NCBI GenBank assembly: GCA_014905825.1
Contig: JACGCN010000015.1
Span: 682,001-746,000, forward strand
Length of the DNA: 64,000 bases
Source of the DNA: Lyophyllum atratum
Taxonomy: Eukaryota; Basidiomycota; Agaricomycetes; Agaricales; Lyophyllaceae
Direction of reading: 5' to 3'
Under the pieces are notes generated by a model. The model made no database searches, was not told where the DNA came from, and saw only the letters and a list, made by a program, of their open reading frames with translations. The position numbers and the translations under genes were made by a program. The first letter of the stretch is position 1, and every line of letters begins with the position of its first letter. Positions 1 to 12,453 of the stretch are shown piece after piece.

Positions 1-509
1 ACTCTATCTGCCTCTATGTCCCTCAAGACCGAGCACTCTACACCGCAGACACAGTGCTCGGCCAAGGCACCGCAATATTTGAGGACCTCTCCGCCTATCT
101 AAACAGCTTGAACAAGATGCTGAACTTCAACGAAGGGGACGGTTACACCTCCCTCTATCCTGGGCACGGTCCCATAGTCCCAAACGGCAAAGAGATGATC
201 AGCGGCTACATCCAGCACCGTCTAGAGCGTGAGGCCCAGATTCTCAAAATGCTCAAGACCCCTCCCCCGCCCAATCCAGATTCCCTCGACGATTCGCCCA
301 CCCGTTGGACAACGTGGACGATCGTTACTACCCTGTACGCTGCGTATCCGGAGTCGTTGTGGCTGCCCGCCGCTCACGGCGTGGACCTACACCTGAAGAA
401 GCTTGAGGAGGATGGCGTCGTCAAGCTTGTTGATGGGGAACTGCAGCATACGAGCTGGGAGCTTGTCGATATTCTATGGTCCCCGCCGGTTGACAGAGCG
501 TCTCATTGA
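1..509 (+). CDS. LACTB2-like metallo-beta-lactamase fold hydrolase, 3' part
   Basis: The frame is open from the window edge to a TGA at 507-509, so the 5' part of the gene lies outside. The visible part carries the later half of an MBL-fold hydrolase: a TADTVLGQGTAIFEDL stretch (metal-binding Asp of the fold), then YPGHGPIV with a metal-binding His, then YIQHRLEREAQIL, typical of LACTB2-type proteins, and a C-terminal winged-helix-like tail that reads the TLYAAYPESLW region. The family cleaves single-stranded RNA (LACTB2) or acts as thioesterase-like hydrolase beside fungal polyketide synthases; which applies cannot be told from this fragment. The neighbouring gene on the other strand ends only about 100 bp downstream, so the two are convergent. 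Family call is secure; substrate is not. Confidence 0.85.
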   Translation, partial: SICLYVPQDRALYTADTVLGQGTAIFEDLSAYLNSLNKMLNFNEGDGYTSLYPGHGPIVPNGKEMISGYIQHRLEREAQILKMLKTPPPPNPDSLDDSPTRWTTWTIVTTLYAAYPESLWLPAAHGVDLHLKKLEEDGVVKLVDGELQHTSWELVDILWSPPVDRASH

Positions 510-605
510 CTATATGTTGGTCGAGCAAATTTATGAGTACATTTACCCTATGGATCCATTACGCTATAAACACCGTACAATTGTAGGAATAAAAACTATA
601 AGCTA

Positions 606-2451
606 CTAGCCTTTCACGGCAACATTGGAGGAGAAATTTGTTTCCGTAATGCTCATCTCCGCCAACGTTTTCGCAGTGCGCCCGAGATCCTGGAACCACA
701 CCTTGCTTAACTCCATGTTTGATACGAGTGCGCCCTCCACCCCCTTCGCTAGCGCGGCGGTTGTTCCCCGGGTTAGCACCGCGACATTCTCAAGACTGAT
801 ATCGGATATCGGGCCAATCTCCCCGGGGTGGCCTTCCTGCACAAAGACCGCCATCCATGTCTGATGCTGGTCGTTATTCCCATGGAGGTGCTCGACCGCC
901 ATATCTACAAACTGGATGTCTTGCGCCGGAGCGTATCCCCACTACGATGGTTGATCAGGAACTGCGATGGTTTGCTGTGGAAGCCGTGTAAGAGCTCACC
1001 TTGTGGTGCACCCCAAGGCCCACAGCTGCGTCGTATACGGTGCTTCCCTCGAACCGGATTTTATGCTGCTGCTGCACAGTCCCTTGGCCGACCTTGAAGC
1101 CGTAGCAATGTGTCCAAGCCAGGCAATTGGTGAACCTGACGTCGTAATTCTGCTGGGGTACGCCTGGGTATGATATGGCGATGTCGGTGGCGCCGTCCCA
1201 TGTCTTGGTACTGAACGAGTCATCGAGCGAGATGGCGACCGTGTTTTTCACGACAACGCTACAATCGGAGACACACAGTGAGTGTCGTGATGACATGGCA
1301 TAGTCCCTGGACTTACTGTTGAGACTCCTGAACATCGACCGCATCGTTCTGTGATGAGCGTGTAAGCTTTTTAGCGCTGGTAATTTCACGACAAGAATAC
1401 CTCTCCAAGATTCATTCTGTTGAAGACCTTGGCATGGTCGATGGTCACGTAGCTTGACCTCGTAGGCACGAGTGTCCACGACCCTCCGTCCCGAATGACA
1501 GGCCCGTCGAACACGAAATTCGTCGTATTAATTGGGACGACGGCATGCGCAATGAACTTGCCCGTCCGCTGCGCATACGCGCCATTGCCGTCAATCGTCC
1601 CGCGCCCAAAGATCTTGATATTTCGGGATTCATATGCTGTGCGGATCCATTCAGTCCCATTGAGGTTTTGCGATGTTTTCTTCCAGTCGGTGGTATAGTC
1701 CGAGCTGTTCGCTGTGAAGCGTAACGCAGAGCTAGGCGAGAGATACAACGAGATGTCGGAGGGTAGGATCAGGTTACCAACGGGGTACACTCCTGGAGGA
1801 ACGTAGACGATGCTGCCCTTTCCCCGGGCACCGGCGGCCTGGATTGCATTTCGGAACGCCGTGGTGCTCAATGTACTTCCAGATGCATCCGCACCGTACT
1901 CTGAGACGACGTTGTATATTCCAACCCCAGAACTAGGCGGGGTGTTCACTTCCAATGGGTCCGCAGCTATGATGAGCTCCTCGACTCCAGAAGAATGGAC
2001 GATGATATACTCAGGTGTCGCGAGCTTGAGTGATATGGTATTTCCAGAAACGACGGCAGTTTTGTCGAAGCCAAAGCGGGCTGGGCTGGTGGTGAATGAA
2101 GTGATGGACGTCTGTTGCTTTGAGGTAATGTTCAAGGTGACCGGGCCATTCCCAAAAGAGAAGTGCGCGTAGGCGTAGCCGTCGAAAGCTAAGTCCACGT
2201 TCTCAGAAGTTGAAGAATGGATTGGATTCAAGTTCGACTTACCATGGACAGGCACCTTTTGACCATTAGCCTGGAGAGAAAAGTATCCGGATTCCGGATA
2301 TATGGGGGCGAGGTTGTATGACTGGATGATAGTGCCAGTTACGCAGGAGAGGTAAAGGAAAGGCGTCAAAATCATAGCTGTGAGGCCAAAATATGAGCAA
2401 CCTATTAGGTGCATGACCCGCAGAAGTCAACTCACCAAGAGCAGCCGCCAT
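606..2451 (-). CDS. secreted right-handed beta-helix (pectin-lyase fold) glycosidase, GH28-like
   Basis: Five exons on the minus strand: 2436-2451, 1401-2377, 1317-1348, 1000-1258 and 606-941. Joining 2436 to 2377 gives an N-terminus MAAALAMILTPFLYLSC, a clear signal peptide. Next comes a beta-rich domain (about residues 25-150), then YNVVSEYGADASG..STTAFRNAIQAA and VYVPPGVYPVGNLIL, the standard start of a pectin-lyase-fold helix. The later rungs contain NDAVDVQESQHVVV, ISLDDSFSTKTW and a GLGVHHKWGY stretch that spans an intron. These resemble but do not match the NTD, DDC, GHG and RIK sites of classical GH28 polygalacturonases, so family membership is by fold. It should act outside the cell on plant or microbial polysaccharide. 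The exon at 1317-1348 is only 32 nt. A retained-looking GT at 2243 was tested and rejected because it breaks the frame. Confidence 0.8.
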
Positions 2452-3214
2452 AATGAAAAGCAGGGAGCAAGTAGCTATGTTGTTCACTTCTTTTAGCCCG
2501 ATACTTATACATATCGACAAGCTTCGAGATCACCGATTTATAGGGGTGTAAGCGTTCAATGTCCATCAGGTAACACGGTCAGTACGGTCCGATCAAATCA
2601 CCTCGACCTGGTTTTGCTGTGGTTAGAATTGATATGTTGGTGCTCGCCGTTGGCGAAGCTGTGGAGTGGAAGGTATTATATCTGTGGTAGAACGCAGGCA
2701 CTTGTCCGACCACGAGAAGTACGTCCCTTGTCTTCAATGGATAATACGAGACTGGCCAGACTTCAAAGGAAATTTCACGCAGGGAGCCAGATGACCTGTA
2801 GTACATATGGTGCTGATTGAAATTCGTGAGAGGGGCGTCATTACATGAATGGCATCAAAAAGAGCTCGTGACACGCATCTCGGCACGAGTTCCTGGTAGT
2901 TAAGTATATGGGCCGGCGAATCCTCATGATTCGCAATTCACACTAACTAAACCTAAGGATCAATGAAACTAGTTAATAGGCTCGCTTGGATCTGAGTGAA
3001 GGACTCACTTGAAGAGGTATTTTACTAGATGTTGGAATTCCCTGCCGGTTTTTAGATCGTATAACACAAACAACAATACAATCACCATATAACTCACTGT
3101 AAAAGACAATCTGCCTGTAATCCTTTGTCGACTAAGAAAATAATGACGGCGTCTTTTAAGCTTCTGAGACTATGGAAGGTTCAACATGGAGAAAAGTTGC
3201 AGGCGGAACTATGG
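2452..3214. other. intergenic, no gene seen
   Basis: Open frames here are short and resemble no family. The stretch holds the upstream region of the beta-helix gene and the 3' side of the F-box gene; an AT-rich run lies at about 3000-3120. Confidence 0.6.
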
Positions 3215-4756
3215 CTACTTACAGTTGACCTCTATGAACGCTTCAACCCCTCTGGCTTCGGTGTACCGGATCTTCTCGAAGGTGCAAGCGCCGGATACCA
3301 GCTGGAGGGACTGATCGGATTCGCTGCCCCCAAATGCAATGACGTGGGATATTTTACGCGTAGACGTCGCGATACAATTTGCCAAAGCCAACATGAAATT
3401 TTCGTTTCTGTCCTGCGGGTTGACGTCCAGGGACCACCGCTCCCAATAGCCATAAAATTCGGATGTTGTCAGCCTACGAAGGGATCGTGGTAAAACGGAG
3501 AACGCATTCGGCGAGAAGCAGCTGTGGTTAGAGACGTGCAAGTGCTCCAACGCAGGCAAACTCTGCAAGACCTGGATGTACGCGCTGTCGAGGTGACTGA
3601 AGACGCTAATGTTATCGAGGCGCAGACTGCGAAGGCTCGCCGTTGGGGCTGGCCCCATATACGGAAGCCGTGGGGTAAAATTCGGGGACTGGTGGAGAAG
3701 CCCACCGATGAATCGGATGTCTAGATGATGAGCGGTGTCCGAACAAACCATCAAGGCGCGGGATATATGGGCTGCTGCATGCTCGTGGTTGCTGTCGAAC
3801 CGGATGGTTTTCAAATCATGAGGGGGTAGGTCCAGTGAGAAGTTCATGACGTGACAATCGCGAAGGTATAGATTCTGCAAGTCCGGGAAGTGACCAAGAA
3901 TAGAAGGTATGATCCCTGGGGCGAATGTCGTGGCAAATGTTGTGGCTCTATGAAGTGGAAGGTCCCACAATGCAAGCGGACACTGGCCGAGGAATAATGT
4001 TTTGAGATTTGGAGTGAGGTGGAGAAACTTCTCCAGACCTTCCTCCAGCACTTTTGACTCGCTCGATAGATGATAATCCAGGGCTGCACCATGTATAAAC
4101 TGCCCTAGCTCGGGACGCGTTCCAAGTGTCCTTAGGAGGAGGCGCAGGCTTGCTGCAGGCCATTTCGTATGCTTTCGCCCCTTCCAGCCGGTAAAATCTA
4201 GCTGCACATCTCGATACAGAATACGCTCAACCAGCCCCCTCAGTGTCGAGCACACTTTGGAGAATGCACTGAGGGCGAAGCGCGCGTGTGAGAAGTCCGA
4301 GTATCGATCATCGATATAACGACTTGCAGCCTCTAGCACCGGGACCTGAGCGCGTAGTGAGGCTGCGATAAGTTCGAGTATTTCCATCGGCAGGTCGAGC
4401 AGAACAATGCGAGGGGGAGGCGCATCGAGGATGGCTGTAGGCGTGCATCAGCCACGAGTAGATCCGGTACCAACTCTGTCTGGCTCACCGTGACTAGAAT
4501 AATTAAGATTAAACTGCGATGGCCCTTTCGAATCTGGCGGCAATTCGTCCTCCACCTCGTCATCCGACCCCGGGAAGTGCTCGTCGTACTCGTACGCGCG
4601 GATCGCATGTATACCGTAGCGACGTGCAAAACGGCTTGCAGGAAGGCCTACACTAGGAGGCCAGTATACTGTCTTCTTAAATATCAGCGGTTTGGTGGTC
4701 GAGAGGTTCGGAGCATTTGTGTCGTCAGGCGCCCCATGGTCCTCGTACACTGTCAA
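3215..4756 (-). CDS. F-box protein with LRR-like tail
   Basis: Two exons, 4489-4756 and 3215-4434, joined over a 54 bp intron (GTGAGC...CTACAG) to give about 495 residues. The F-box core PPRIVLLDLPMEILELIAASL (about residues 92-112) appears only after splicing; the exon-2 frame alone lacks its start. The N-terminal 90 residues include an acidic stretch SDDEVEDELPPDSK. After the F-box the protein has repeated leucine patterns such as LKTLFLGQCPLAL, LQNLYLRDCHVM, LRSLRLDNISVF and LEHLHVSNHSC, like the variable LRR-type substrate-recognition part of fungal F-box proteins. The role is inferred to be an SCF ubiquitin-ligase adaptor binding Skp1 through the F-box; the substrate is unknown. Such genes are numerous in agaricomycetes. 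Confidence 0.8.
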
Positions 4757-5242
4757 CGATTGAGCTCAGACGGTTAGAGCGGATGAGGAGCGATCATACT
4801 ATCAATGGAGACCTGGCCACGAACCGCCGCGCAGCAACGGGCTTGTAGAAGGGAAATACTCGATCCTGGTGGTCGTTATTTGTCCTTGGCCAGGCAGGCC
4901 TTGACATATCCGTTGATTGCTGCAAAAGCTGGCACAAGAAGATAAGATTAGATTCATCTCCAGCGTTGATGAGAATAGCCCTATATCTGTCATTGATAAT
5001 TTTCCGCATCGCTCGAAGTCATTCAAATCACGCCGGCCCATAGGAATCATGAAGTAGAATCGTGAATTGATGGCGTAGTATAAAGTAACAACAGAGAGGA
5101 TTATACGAGAGTACAGACAACAACGGATGAGGGAACTCGAGTGGTGGCACATTGACACAAGACAGAACGTAACCATATGAACAGGGTGTAGGTATGATGC
5201 AAGAAAGGGAAGGGGAGAAGAGAAGAGGTTGGGACGGAGACT
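4757..5242. other. intergenic, 3' flank of EF-3
   Basis: An open frame of 124 codons at 4802-5176 on the minus strand has no recognisable domain and is probably chance. The stretch most likely holds the EF-3 3' UTR and the F-box promoter. Confidence 0.5.
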
Positions 5243-8200
5243 CTAAAGCTCGTCGTCGGTGATCTCCTCACCACGCTTCTTCCGTGCCATACGCTCCTTC
5301 TTGAGCTGTGGGAAGAAATCTATGTAAGTATCGAAAGACATATATATGAATAAGCGAATGACGAACCTTCCGTGCTTCCGACGCTGTGAGCTTCTTCTGC
5401 TTCTTGTTGTCGATCTTGTTGCCCATAGCATCGTACATTACATCTTCTTCACCCTCGTTCTTGTCAATACGGGGGCCGGAACCCTGTCCCTCGACCCAGT
5501 TGTGGCCGGAGGCCTCCAAGCGACCATCGCGCATGGCCCAAACTCTGAACAATGGAATGAGTCAATGATCAAGGAAAGACACGATGAGGACGTACTCTTT
5601 GCACAGCGACTCGGAGAAGTCACGGTTGTGGGTGATGACGAGCACACCACCCTCGAAGACCTTGAGGGCCTCGATGAGCGCAGCGAGCGACTCACGATCG
5701 AGGTAGTCTGAATGTCAAAGTCAGCTGAGAGATCTAACTTTGGAAAGCAAAAAACGCACTGGTAGGCTCATCCAAGCAGATGATGTGGGGACGACGCCAT
5801 GTAGCAGCGCCAAGGACGATCTTGACCTTCTGACCACCAGAGAGACCACGCATGGTGTTGTGCGAGACGAACTCGGGCTCGAGACCGAAGTCAGCGAAGT
5901 GCTTCTCAATCTCCCGACGAACGAGGGGACGGAGAAGACCGAGACGCTGGGCCTCACGGGTGTCGACCTCGAGAACTTTCTGTAAACAGGAAAAAATCAA
6001 TATCAAGACAGTGAGTTGACGATGGACGAGGAGACGAACCTTCTCGTAGCCACGCTTGATGAGATCATCACGGGGCAGCCAGACATTCTCAGACGAGGAA
6101 AGGGCCTTGAACGAGACTTCGTACTCGTAGGACTGCTTCAGCTTCTTGCGGGCAACGATCTCGTCGATGATCCTCTTCGCGCCCTCGACGATGACGATGG
6201 AGCCATCCTTCATCTTCTGTGCCTCCTCCTCGGAGATCTGGCGATTGGCCTTCATCATCTCCTCCAAATCCTCACCAGTCTGGTAACGCCACAGCATGTA
6301 CTCGAGGGGCGTCTTGTCGAGATGGTTATCGATATGGTGGAAGGCGTGCTGAGCAACGTAGCCGATGACCAAGTTAGGGTGCTTCCAGGTCTCTCCACCC
6401 TTGTTGGGCTCCATGTCGCCGATGAGGAGCTTGACGAGGGTCGACTTGCCGGAACCGTTAGGTCCGAGAACGGCAACACGGGAAGACAGGGAGACTTGGA
6501 GCGTGATGTCCCAGAGCTGCTGGACGGGCTGGGTCGGGTATTGGAAGCCGACTTTGCGCCTGAAGACGAAAAAATAGAGTAAGTCACTTGTAACGAAGAA
6601 GGCATGAGGCAACGCACATCTTGAGCAAACTCTTCTCCTTGGTCTTAACACCCTCAAGCAGAGGAGGGTCGGGGAGCTTGAACCTGTAGTCCTCAGCCGC
6701 CTCGAGAGTGTAGTACGACTTGGCCTCAGGGACCTGGGCGACGAACTTCTCGAGGTTACCGCGATATCTGCGGAGCTTGAAACGGTTGAGATGCAGAACG
6801 TCGGTGATGGTGTTGTTCAAGAAGCCGGAGTCGTGCGAGACGATGACTGTAAGTTTAGATTAGTAACTTAGGCAATATGGATGATCGAAGAACATACTGG
6901 AAGTGCAAGTCTTGAGGTTGGTCAGGTAGCCCTCCAACCATGCAACGTTGACGACGTCAAGATGGTTAGTCGGCTCGTCGAGGAGCAGGATGTCAGCCTT
7001 GAAGAGCATGGCACGAGCAAGGGCAAGCTTCATCTTCCAACCACCAGACAAGCTACCGATGGCCTGAGCTTGACGCTCATCGGAGAAGCCGACGGAAGCG
7101 AGGGTTTCGATGATCTCCTCGCGGCCGGCTTGGATGCGGGTGTCCGAAACAATAAATTCGAGGACGGAAGTGTCTTCCTCGCTACCATCGATATCGTGCT
7201 CGACGTAGAAGGTGCGGACTTCATCGGGAGAGGGGAAGCCCTCGACTTGGCTGTAGGCGAGAAAGTGAGCAAGCTGATGTAAGCATGAGATGCATGATGA
7301 CATACCCGTTGGTGATAGCCCTCATGAGGGTCGACTTTCCGGTACCGTTCTTACCGCACAGACCGTAGCGGTGGCCACGCTTGAGACGGAGGGTAGCGGT
7401 GTTGAGCAGGATCTTGGCACCATAAGCCAGGGAGAATTGGCAGTTGCAAAGGTCTTCGCCTTCCTCCTCATCCTCGAGCACCTCCTCTTCCTCGAGACCT
7501 TCAGTCGCAGAGCGGACGACCCATTCGCGAGTAACAGTGACGGGATCGGGGGTGGCAGAGACGAAGGCGAGGAAGGGCGCGAGATCATCCCACTGAGGAA
7601 CCTCGAAATTCTTGGCGTTGACGAGGTTCGCGGCGAGGTGGGAAGTGTAGATGGTCGAGACGTGAGCAACGGAGATCTCGGAACCAAGCTTCTTGTAGAT
7701 GGCGACCAGGGAGTGGGCCAAAGCACCACCCTCGGCTTGCTTGAGGGGAGCAAGATCGGAACCATCACCGTTGGGGACCTCACCGACTTGACGGAGGGTG
7801 GCGATGGCCTTGTTGACAACACCGCGGGCTTCTGGGTCACCAATGGTTTGCTCCACCTTAATGAGGCCTGGGAGAAGCTTCGGCAGGAAGGGGCGGACGG
7901 TAACGGGGGAGTCGACGAGCTTAGCCATGTTGTCGACGATACTAAAAATACAGTTAGTTTCCATGCTGACACATCTTAAGAGTAAAAAAAAACTTACACT
8001 GCGACCTTACGCTTGGTGGCGGTCAACTTCTCGGAGAGACCACGAGACAGCAGGGGAACCATAAGGGATAGGGTGGGCGAGTCTACTTCGGAAACGAATG
8101 TGGTGGCCGAGAGGAGGGCGATGGTACCAGGCACCTCCTCGACGGGATTAATGAGAGCCTTGATAAGAGCCGGAATAAAGCGTTCTATGTCCTTGTTTGA

Positions 8201-8857
8201 CACCAGTGCGGTGGCCTTCGTAAGCGAGTCGCGGGCAGCCTTCTTCACGTCAGCCTTGGTATCCCAAATGGCTTCAGCAAGGACCGGGACGATCTCAGGC
8301 ATGAGTTTGGCCATCTGGACGGGGGCGCTCACAACGAGCTGGTTGAGGATGATAAGCGATCCCGTTTTGATTTGCCATTTCCCGGCGGTTTTGATTTCAT
8401 GAAGAATGGCGGGTAGGATGAGTGCGGTAGCCCATGGGTTCATAGCAGCAACGTATTCCCGAACCGCTTCGACGGCAGCTGTCCTGACAGCGGGCATCTT
8501 GTCGGCAAAGGCTTCGAGGAGAGCATTGTAGATGCCAGAGTCGATAAAAGTGGGCTCGAGTGCCTTGACGGAGCCAGACTTCACGATGAGCGAGATGGCA
8601 TCAGCAGCGCCCTCGCGGGCAGCGGGTGATTTTTTGTCAGCGAGTGCCTTGATAACGGCATCGGCGAATCCGACAGATTGGAGAGCCGAGGGGCCTTCTT
8701 TTTGGGCGACAGCAGCCAGAGACTGGGCTGCGGATTCGCGGGCAGATTTATCAGCGACGAAAAGAGCTGAAACGTCGATTTGGCCGTCCATATTGGCGGC
8801 AGCCTTCAGCGAGGCAGGGGAGGGAGTTGCGGTGGATGAAGCGGTAACAGCAGGCAT
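5243..8857 (-). CDS. TEF3: translation elongation factor 3 (EF-3), ABC-F type ATPase
   Basis: Nine exons with introns near 7942-7997, 7260-7310, 6845-6897, 6560-6620, 5980-6040, 5710-5760, 5545-5597 and 5310-5365. Start chosen at [10 protein letters not shown]; the open frame extends upstream but only as 5' UTR. Order: N-terminal HEAT repeats (about 30-320), a short linker with the acidic [17 protein letters not shown] cassette 1 with Walker [10 protein letters not shown], signature [15 protein letters not shown] and Walker [16 protein letters not shown] cassette 2 with GPNGSGKST, an inserted chromodomain region, [14 protein letters not shown] and IICLDEPT, then a basic tail ending [10 protein letters not shown]-3 is required in fungi for each elongation cycle, helping release E-site tRNA from the ribosome by ATP hydrolysis. 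All ATPase motifs are intact, and each junction restores the family sequence. The basic C-terminal tail is the usual ribosome-binding element. Confidence 0.97.
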
Positions 8858-9320
8858 GTCTGGTATCTGAAGAGGGAGGGAGTTTAGCGCAAGAAACGAG
8901 GAAAAAGAGGGCAAGCGCACCTTTGAGGGCTGTATGGTAGATCTCTAGGTCGTTACTGGCAGACGAAGGCTGGCAAGAAACAAAGTACGCTCTATATCTA
9001 GGGGGGCAAAAATGCCTGCAGGCTCGGTTATCAGTACGGCTGGTTTCAACGAGGCGAGGGCGATGTGATTTACCTCTAAGCGGGGGAGAGAAAGAAAGAG
9101 GTGAAGGTAGGGAAAAGAGAGAGATAATTTCCGATTAGCAGATTTTTAATCCCTGAGCGGAGTTCGAAAAAATTGCAAACATTCAGTCCGAACGGAGCAA
9201 TTTGCTCATCCCGTGACGCTCGGTGGCATCAGGAATGCGGGGTAGCTTGGACCTGGCAATGACCCTGAATATGCAGAAGGTGCTGGTATACGAGATCTAG
9301 CTACTACAGAAGGGGAAAAT
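8858..9320. other. EF-3 promoter and 5' leader
   Basis: This stretch has no coding frame. It lies between the start of EF-3 and the end of the V-ATPase gene on the same strand. The part just before EF-3 is pyrimidine-rich on the minus strand (CTTTCTTTCTCTC-like tracts at about 9080-9125), as is usual for strongly expressed fungal genes. Confidence 0.5.
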
Positions 9321-12300
9321 CTACTCTTTCACCTCATTATCGACGAATGTTAGAGGTGTGAAAGCCTACAAAGTGACGAGGGATGGATCAGCCATCACAT
9401 CGAAGTGATAAGAAGATGTCAAAGATGCTCACATGTCCACCGCCTTGGAAGTGTTTGCTGTTGGCTTCTACCCAATGCAGCCGAAGCGCATGCAAGAACG
9501 CCGACAGGCCCTGACAACAATATCAGCATAAGGCAGACCAATAGATGCAAACAAAGATATTATACCTCCATGATGCACAGAATGAATATCGTTGCGAGGA
9601 ACCAGAAGATCCCAATCAGGATCAAAGCGAACCAGTCGAGCAAGGACGCTGGCAAGATGAACGGCCCTATGGTCATGGACCACAGCACCTCGGAGAGTTG
9701 GGCATGCGCAAGCGAGAGAGCCCACAGCCGGAGGTAGGACGCCGTGTGCGAGATACACCCCAAGCAAAACTCGATTGTGTGAATTACTTGATGAATCACA
9801 ACCTCTCCGAAGTCGTGCTCTTCCTGCAATAAAACGTGGTCAGGATGTGACAACAACGCAACAACAAAAATGGGGTACTTACATGTTCCTCATCCGCATC
9901 TTCGGCAATGGCCCTTCCATTACCCTCTTCTTCAGCCTCGAGGACATCGTCCGGCTCGTCCCTAGGAGCATCGCCCAATCCTCTATATCCTTGATGTTCG
10001 GTGCGTTTCATCTCTTTCCAAGTGAGGTACGGCTTGGTGATCAACAACCAAGGCACGCACAACGCTGCCAACAATAACAGAACTGACTGCACGATTCCTT
10101 GTCCTGGGTACAACCGCAACTCCGGCTTTATCGTGCCAGGTTCCAAAAACATGGCGATGAGCATGTTAAGAAGCGAAGGCGGCTCTAGGGAGGACTGAGT
10201 CCAATCAACGGACCACTTGTAAAGAATGCACACGGTGAGGTAGCCGAAGATGGATTGCAGGAAAAGCATCTGCGGAATGAAATTGGCGTAAATATCGACT
10301 GGGCGTTTGAACCGGAGGTGATTTGGGATCTGAAGACAAAGCGCAAACGTCATCTGTGGGCATGCACGTCATGTCAGAACCGGATCCGTATGCAACCTTG
10401 AAAAATCTTACGTGAATCACTCCAAGCACAATCGACATTTTCATCTTGTACGAATTCGTGAACACAAGCCCATTGTCAGCCTCGTGCCATGCAGGATCCA
10501 GACCGAAGGGATAAACGTGCCCAGTGGGCTCAGCCACAATGATAGTCGCATTGTCGTCCGGAAATCTCCACCCAGAATGCCACAAATGGAGTGACTTCGA
10601 GAAAAGGTCGTTGTAAATGAGACCCGTGTACATCGAAAACAAGCCCATCAAAAGGATGATGTATCGGCCGCTGTCAGATCGATAGCGGTTATGAAAGGTG
10701 AATGCTATGGATGAAAAACATAACTCACAAGAAGAATTGCCCCATAATCTAAGGGTGTACTTATCAACATAGCGTCGCTGAAGACGTATGGCGGCTGAGA
10801 CTTACCTCGCCAAGGTCCTGTTTTGCGAGTCTCCTTTCACGCAGAATCATATAAAGGGCTGCGCAAAAGATCAAAAATCCATGGCCTATGTCACCGAACA
10901 TGACTGCGAACAGGAAAGGGAAGGTGGTGATGGCAAAAAGACCAGGATTGACTTCTTGATATGCTGCGGTTCCGTAGCTGTCCATGATGGTCTGGAAGCC
11001 TTCAGTAAACTTGTTGGTGCGAATGAAGGTGGGAGGGGTCTTGTTGGTGCGGAGCTCGTGCAAGATGGGCGGAACGCTGGTGCCAGATTCCTCCTACAGC
11101 GATTTAGTGAGTTAAGGTTACTATGGCAAGCGGCCTGAAACTCACTGTGGCATGCCTCAAAGCTAGCTGGATGTTCGTAATGTCTATAGTAGGCACCCAT
11201 CCTTCAGCAATGAGAGTCTTCCTCCTAACATCGTAGTTGAAGAGGTTGAGGGTCTCGTATATCAGCTTCTCCTTCCTGACGACGTCCTGCCAGCTGCGCA
11301 ACTTCTCTCCCAGCTTGAGGAGTTCTATACGCCGATTTGACCCAGTGCTGTAAAGGACAGTTTGAAGATCCTCCAAACGCTCCGTCACCTCGCGAAGCGA
11401 TGCGGAGCGTTTGTCAGCGTTTGCGTCGATAGGGTACAGAGTTGCGCCCATGGATTCAGCGACCTTGCGAATCTTGGCAAGGAGGGCGTCACCGTGGGCG
11501 AAGATGATGAAAACATTCTTGCGAGTCTCCTCCCCAGTCACAGGGTCGACGAAGGGCTCCTCTATGTCGGTGTGGTTCATGTAAAGATTACCACGAAGGA
11601 CACGCCAGAGGACTCTTTCGAAGGTAGGAACGCGGGCACGGTCGATAGTGCCTGCAACGAACCTTCGCGAGAAATAGTCAAATTAAAGACCATAAATCAC
11701 ACAGGCTATAACTTACTCAAGATCGAACTGAACATTGGAGGATGAGTACTGATGCTCACGCTCATCATGTTGGAGAAGAGGAGCAGAACTGTCATCGAAA
11801 GACGACCTGATGTTGCTGTGGTCGTCTTGGGCCTGTGAAGGTTGTCAATCCAGCAGCATCGCAACAGAGAGCGAGGCACGGACCTTGTCGAAAAACACAG
11901 CGGTCTCGCGTAAGACATGCTTAGCTTCAATGAGCTCCTTCGTTCTCTCACTAAGCGTCCGGTAACTGTCGTTCATCTTAACAAGTCTCGATTCATGCTC
12001 AGCTAGGGTGACGTCAAGTTCGTCGATGGTTTGCGCAGCACGGGGGCCCACGGTAATCAATGGGGCCGAGTCGTACAACGGGCGAACGGGAACGACGTCC
12101 TTCTCGTTCTCGATCTGGCTAGCGAAGAAACGGACCCGACGAGCCATCTCGTCGATACGCCGAATCTCCCCGACGAAAGAGCGTTGGAAAGGGTTGACGC
12201 TGGGGTTTAACTGCGACGCGTGATACTCGTCAGTCAACAATATAAGACTAATAGTATCAGATAATTCACATCTTTGAATTGGACATTGCCAAGTTCTCCG

Positions 12301-12453
12301 AGCTCAGCGACAGTATCATGAGCAACTTCAGTCGGTACAAAAAGCTGTACCAGGCTCATCGGTTCCGAGCCTGCGCACAAATTTTCAGTTCGACAGTTAC
12401 ACGATCATATTTATAACGAGCTTACGGAACGGATTGGGGTATTCGTCCGCCAT
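9321..12453 (-). CDS. VPH1: V-type H+-ATPase subunit a (V0 sector)
   Basis: A gene of about ten exons starting MADEYPNPF at 12453. The first exon is about 28 nt, and a 20-nt exon lies at 10729-10748 (encoding IMGQFF). The last exon, 9321-9365, ends [14 protein letters not shown] and was placed by splicing 9433 to 9365. The N-terminal half is cytosolic with coiled-coil character ([17 protein letters not shown], then [20 protein letters not shown]). The C-terminal half has about eight membrane segments, including [15 protein letters not shown] and [16 protein letters not shown]; the Arg in the latter is the residue essential for proton passage. Subunit a forms the half-channels next to the proteolipid ring and acidifies vacuole or Golgi. 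Yeast has two isoforms (Vph1, Stv1); only one gene is in view and which isoform it matches is open. Confidence 0.95.

Noticed and set aside
2202..2243. A GTAAGT donor inside the beta-helix gene suggesting a 42 bp intron
   Set aside because: The nearest acceptor (GAG) has the wrong phase, and the unspliced frame continues into conserved sequence.
4802..5176. A 124-codon minus-strand frame after EF-3
   Set aside because: Cys/Ser-rich but without signal peptide logic; it lies in the probable 3' UTR.
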